Of a DNA stretch of 12,964 bases, positions 11,101 to 12,964 are shown piece by piece (the stretch's first letter is position 1; each line of letters begins with the position of its first letter). Made by a program: the position numbers and the translations under genes. The notes under the pieces are model-generated. The model saw only the letters and a program-made list of their open reading frames with translations, was not told where the DNA came from and made no database searches. This stretch comes from Haplosporangium gracile (lineage: Eukaryota; Mortierellomycota; Mortierellomycetes; Mortierellales; Mortierellaceae): positions 1 to 12,964 of the forward strand of contig JAAAUF010001068.1 in the NCBI GenBank assembly GCA_015499985.1. Reading direction: 5' to 3'.

Positions 11101-12701
11101 CATGGTGTCCTCCAATCGACGAACGGCTAACTCTATCTCGGCTACATTCTGCTCGTTGACATCTCTTTCAGCTCTAATGCGCGCAGCCTGATCAGAATCA
11201 ATACCAGCCTGAGCAGCTGTAGGGATGGGCTTTCCAGTCAATGCGGCCATGCGTTGTGCCTTCATCAAGGCAATACGAGCCTTCATTCTATCTTCAGCGG
11301 TAATGGATCCACCCGGTCCCGTCCCGACAATGCCAGCGTCAGCTGAAGCTGCAGCCCCAGACTTAAGTTTAGCCAACTCCAAGCGAGACTCCTCCAGGCT
11401 CTTGTCGGCATCACGCACTTTGTTCGACAGGAGTGAGACTGTTCTCAGCAAATCAGACACTTCATGATCCATGTTTCTACGCTCCTCACGGAGTCGAGAC
11501 AGGTCCTCGGCGCCGCTGCGAAGTCGATAATGAATCGATTCGTTAGAGGAGGCAAGAAGTCGCGCCTGCGCGTTTTGGATCTGCTCCTTCAGATCCAACA
11601 CCTCCCGATCCTCGCCTGGATTGGTCGGGTCTGCTGCGCGTGCAAGTGTCGCCTCAAGGATTAATCGCTGCTCGCTGATCTCCTTCTTAAGACGACCGAC
11701 CGAGTTTTCCTGGAATCCTGCGTGGCGAGTCGAGGACGCAGGGCTACCAGTGACATTTCCTCGACGCGCTGAAGAAACGTAGCCAACATCATCCGGCGAT
11801 CGAACGCTGAGTCTCTTCGAGAGGGAAGTGGACGATGACTGGCTTGAAGGCGAGCCATAGGAACCCCAATTGGTCGTCCCGGCTCTCGAAGGGATATCGG
11901 TCATCAAAGACTTTTTGACAAAGTCAATGGTCTCGGATATATCTCGTGTCGAGGGTGGGACGAGATCATCGGGCAAGACAGGGGGGATGTCGCCTCCGTT
12001 TAGCTTGCGGTAAACCAGATGCATGGCAACAGCAAATTCGTCCTTATTGAGCTTTCCATGATTGTTCGGATCAGCGAGAGCCCTTTGGTTTTAAATATAG
12101 AATTCGACGTAGTGTGAGCACTTTGCGATGTGTGCCCTCGAGTGAGAATGCTGTAACTTCGCGGCACCAATATAACTGCACGGCACCAATGTTTAGTTTA
12201 CCTACCAGATATGACCCAGGTCGGTTGGAGGCAATCCGCTCGATCCAAAGATTCCACGAGCTCGCTCGCCTAGCGGTGACACATCGAGAATGGAAATGCA
12301 ATGCGATACCAAATAAATAACAAGGAAAAGGGAATCGCAAGCTACATTTTTTCAGTTCTTAGGCGTGGCTGAGCGACAGGTCGACTCTTACCACTGATGT
12401 ATCCGGAATGGTCAAGGTCCCACGCGGAAAAAATTTGGTCGTACTGGGCCTTTTCTTCGCGCGAGACAGCCCAGCCTGGCCGGGCAGGCTGGTACTGCTG
12501 ATGCTGTTGCTGGTACTGATATTGCTGTTGATGCATCAAGGGTTGACCAAAGCCCGCATTGTACTGAAAGTTGGCCCCAACAGCGGATTGGTAGTACTGC
12601 TGTTGCTCTTGTTGTTGTTGCTGTTGCTGTTGCTGTTGGTGCTGAAACTGGTACTGCTGCTGTTGCTGCTGGTATTGCTGGTTGGTGATGTTGTTGTACA
12701 T
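5197..12701 (-). CDS. PAN1/ITSN: Pan1/intersectin-like endocytic scaffold with RhoGEF module
   Basis: Exons, 5' to 3' on the minus strand: 12701-12392, 12269-12206, 12082-9543, 9437-8790, 8699-8502, 8407-8204, 7941-6944, 6835-6737, 6642-6475, 6358-5722, 5608-5417 and 5324-5197. They total 2062 codons with matching phases at all eleven junctions. Domain order (residues): Q-rich 1-75, EH 80-168, coiled coils 253-464, charged helix 613-728, proline-rich 854-933, WH2 942-968, SH3 1127-1187, 1192-1247 and 1260-1316, DH 1533-1724, PH 1752-1917, C2 1935-2061. Intersectins organise clathrin-mediated endocytosis and activate Cdc42; Pan1 binds actin and activates Arp2/3. This protein has both feature sets, as described for Cryptococcus Cin1 (from memory). 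It has one EH domain where Pan1 and intersectins have two. The start at 12701 is preferred because a CT-rich leader precedes it; ATG 12881 is in frame and would add 60 residues, and an exon beyond the window is possible. Confidence 0.85.
5200..5785 (-). other. C-terminal C2 domain
   Basis: Strands [39 protein letters not shown] and VLNVKLM follow C2 order, ending in [11 protein letters not shown] directly before the stop. Introns 5609-5721 and 5325-5416 split it into three exons. A C2 domain after DH-PH is the hallmark of long intersectin. The expected aspartate clusters for calcium are sparse, so membrane binding may be calcium-independent. Confidence 0.85.
5838..6340 (-). other. PH domain with a serine-rich loop insert
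   Basis: The first strands read [20 protein letters not shown] and LLLLFVPG, and the C-terminal helix is [22 protein letters not shown] and PH are adjacent, as in nearly all Dbl-family exchange factors. Between the third and fourth strands is an insert of about 35 residues rich in serine ([16 protein letters not shown]), which should form a flexible, possibly phosphorylated loop. Confidence 0.88.
6448..6459. repeat. Perfect 12-bp palindrome in an intron
   Basis: GCATGCGCATGC is a perfect palindrome near the donor end of the intron 6359-6474, close after GTAAAG. It could form a short hairpin in the pre-mRNA next to the 5' splice site. No function is known to me. Confidence 0.7.
6535..7310 (-). 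other. Dbl-homology (RhoGEF) domain
   Basis: The first conserved region reads [19 protein letters not shown] in exon 7. The most conserved helix, [18 protein letters not shown], forms most of the 33-codon exon 8 (6737-6835), and the last part (ILEYTDEGH to FLDRINESI) is in exon 9. Introns are 6836-6943 and 6643-6736. DH domains load GTP onto Rho-family GTPases, and intersectin-type DH domains act on Cdc42. The substrate here is inferred. About 200 residues of serine/threonine/proline-rich linker precede it. Confidence 0.93.
7942..8203 (-). other. 262-nt intron between the SH3 and RhoGEF halves
   Basis: The splice joins a phase-1 donor (GTTAGT) to an acceptor GGATAG at 7943-7942, giving GAC-CTG-GAC and an acidic linker. 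It is more than twice the length of the other introns in this gene. On the minus strand it contains ATTAAA (8056-8051), TATATA (8036-8031) and a dense pyrimidine tract (about 8015-7970). The pyrimidine tract suits a 3' splice site, but the combination also resembles a poly(A) signal followed by a promoter. See the findings. Confidence 0.7.
8204..8407 (-). other. SH3 domain C, encoded by one phase 1-1 exon
   Basis: The exon holds a complete SH3 domain: [24 protein letters not shown] and [11 protein letters not shown]. It is the closest relative of the preceding SH3. Two acceptors six bases apart (exon start 8407 or 8401) are both in frame and would differ by two residues; I chose the first AG. 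The donor GTTAGT at 8203 places a TAG stop right after the junction if the intron is retained. Confidence 0.9.
8502..8699 (-). other. SH3 domain B, encoded by one phase 1-1 exon
   Basis: The exon starts after the TAG acceptor at 8701-8700 and holds one complete SH3 domain: [24 protein letters not shown] and [11 protein letters not shown]. The aromatic ligand groove residues are all present. Both flanking introns fall after the first base of a codon. Confidence 0.92.
8791..8972 (-). other. SH3 domain A (divergent)
   Basis: The start [10 protein letters not shown] replaces the common ALYDY core with LWAY, and DWMYG replaces the usual WW pair. The segment KGWFPKAYV matches the FPxxYV end of SH3 domains. 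It lies at the end of exon 4, after about 150 residues of low-complexity linker. Ligand choice may differ from that of the two following SH3 domains. Confidence 0.85.
9555..9632 (-). other. WH2 actin-binding motif
   Basis: [20 protein letters not shown] followed by DKS has the amphipathic helix (LLSQIQTGI) and LKK(A/T)V element that define WH2 motifs, which bind monomeric actin. It ends right before the donor at 9542. Pan1 and Las17/WASP have the same proline-rich/WH2 order. Animal intersectins lack a WH2 motif here, so this is the Pan1-like part of the protein. No acidic Arp2/3-binding tail follows directly. Confidence 0.88.
9660..9895 (-). other. Proline-rich segment (SH3/profilin ligand)
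   Basis: Residues about 854-933 carry runs such as APPPPPV, VPPPQP and IPPPPPAPG just before the WH2 motif. Proline-rich plus WH2 is the layout of Pan1 and WASP-family actin nucleation factors, where the prolines bind profilin and SH3 domains. Type I myosin SH3 domains or this protein's own SH3s are possible partners (inference). Confidence 0.85.
9791..9856 (-). repeat. 33-nt tandem repeat coding VPPPQPxGxIP
   Basis: Two adjacent 33-base units (9791-9823 and 9824-9856) encode an 11-residue proline-rich unit. A diverged third unit (IPPPPPAPG) lies next to them. The unit preserves the reading frame, so changes in copy number would lengthen or shorten the proline-rich arm without a frameshift. 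Confidence 0.8.
10275..10618 (-). other. Long charged helix rich in E, R, K and Q
   Basis: Residues 613-728 are almost free of proline and glycine and alternate acidic and basic side chains (for example [17 protein letters not shown]). This is the pattern of a single stable alpha helix or long coiled coil, like the KERQ region of intersectin. It separates the flexible serine/proline-rich segments on each side. Confidence 0.75.
11065..11700 (-). other. Coiled-coil region
   Basis: Two heptad-rich blocks are visible. Residues 253-366 contain [20 protein letters not shown] and [18 protein letters not shown], and residues 416-464 contain [19 protein letters not shown]. Between them is an alanine- and lysine-rich stretch. 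Pan1 and intersectin use the equivalent region for self-association and for binding partners such as End3 or Eps15-type proteins. The partner here is inferred only. Confidence 0.8.
11955..12464 (-). other. EH domain (single), spread over three exons
   Basis: The domain reads from [14 protein letters not shown] to [12 protein letters not shown] and is cut by introns 12270-12391 and 12083-12205, with a 64-base exon between them. The second EF-hand loop ([12 protein letters not shown]) keeps acidic or polar ligand positions and a glutamate at loop position 12. The first loop ([12 protein letters not shown]) has arginine at position 12, so calcium binding there is unlikely. The tryptophan of IWALADPN is the conserved residue of the NPF-peptide pocket. 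The tail resembles the second EH domain of Pan1. Confidence 0.9.
12162..12190. repeat. Short direct repeat CGGCACCAAT
   Basis: The ten-base word occurs at 12162-12171 and again at 12181-12190, inside the intron 12083-12205 of the EH region. The spacing is nine bases between copies. It looks like a local duplication, and no function is evident. Confidence 0.8.
12500..12690 (-). repeat. CAG/CAA repeat coding a polyglutamine/QY region
   Basis: The N-terminal 70 or so residues are dominated by glutamine and tyrosine. They include a run of ten glutamines, shorter runs, and QYQ-type units on both sides of a short [13 protein letters not shown] segment. CAG and CAA codons alternate, giving an imperfect microsatellite. 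Q-rich N-termini are common in Pan1 and yeast endocytic adaptors (for example Ent and Yap1801 proteins) and may promote condensate formation at endocytic sites. Confidence 0.9.
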
Positions 12702-12964
12702 GGTCGCAGAACTGAACCCGCGTTGCACGCTTGGGGCAGATGTCGTTAATTGAATGGGAGGGGTTGCTGAACAGGAGGAAAAGGGAGTGGAGTATGTGGA
12801 GAGTTGAAGTGTACGGAGGGGAAGTTGAGGAGGGTGATGAGAAGGTTGAAAGCCGTTTTGTGGGGCAGGCGTCACGTGCATGGTGACGTCGAAAAAATAT
12901 GAGGGAACAGCGGGAAATAAGCATTTAGGAAGATGGGCAATAAGGCTCGACACGTTTTAAGCTC
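12702..12964 (-). promoter_or_regulatory. Promoter/5' leader of the intersectin-like gene
   Basis: On the minus strand the 120 bases before the ATG at 12701 are pyrimidine-rich, like the leader of the other gene. An inverted repeat CGTCAC-N7-GTGACG (12870-12888) encloses CACGTG (12873-12878) and is followed by the CRE-like TGACGTC (12884-12890), which suggests bZIP/bHLH binding. An in-frame ATG at 12881 sits inside this element. The frame from 12701 stays open back to a stop at 12959-12957, so an N-terminal extension is not excluded. Confidence 0.5.

Noticed and set aside
12408..12749. Leucine-rich plus-strand frame that resembles a membrane segment
   Set aside because: The leucine runs are the complement of the CAG/CAA polyglutamine repeat on the minus strand.
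12882..12953. N-terminal extension of the intersectin-like protein to 12953
   Set aside because: The codon at 12953 is GTG, not ATG. The first true in-frame ATG is at 12881 and lies inside a promoter-like element.
1..12964. tRNA, rRNA, CRISPR, transposon or viral sequence
   Set aside because: I saw no cloverleaf-like segment, regular spacer repeats, terminal inverted repeats, or transposase or reverse transcriptase motifs on either strand.

Overview
The window is eukaryotic and almost certainly fungal. It holds two large, intron-rich genes that converge, with about 270 bases of promoter or leader in front of each. Introns have GT-AG ends, mostly 59-123 nt, with CTNAC/CTAAC-like branch sites. 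Leaders are pyrimidine-rich, base composition is near neutral, and a polyQ microsatellite is present. The joined Pan1/intersectin architecture on the minus strand fits an early-diverging fungus (Mortierella-like Mucoromycota) or a basidiomycete better than an ascomycete; this placement is an inference.

Plus strand, 271-5186: a six-exon gene whose spliced reading frame joins exactly (1478 residues). It encodes an SHPRH/Irc20-type SNF2 translocase with a C3HC4 RING finger inserted between the two helicase lobes. Such proteins are ubiquitin ligases tied to replication-fork and DNA repair work. A 33-codon upstream ORF ends in an ATGA overlap with the main start.

Minus strand, 12701 down to 5197: twelve exons also join in one frame (about 2061 residues). 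In order they encode a Q-rich N-terminus, one EH domain of Pan1 type, coiled coils, a long charged helix, a proline-rich stretch, a WH2 actin-binding motif, three SH3 domains, a Dbl-homology (RhoGEF) domain, a PH domain and a C2 domain. This is an intersectin-like endocytic scaffold that carries the Pan1 WH2 motif and the Rho-family exchange module in one chain. It is expected at cortical sites of clathrin-mediated endocytosis, linking coat proteins to actin and Cdc42/Rho signalling.

The two stop codons are only 10 bases apart, so each mRNA's 3' UTR must be antisense to the other gene. The most notable signals are the composite scaffold, the one-exon-one-SH3 layout with symmetric phase-1 introns, a possible short isoform made by retention of the intron before the RhoGEF half, and the convergent overlap. 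I see no RNA genes, mobile elements, CRISPR arrays or bacterial-type features. The two genes have no obvious shared pathway.
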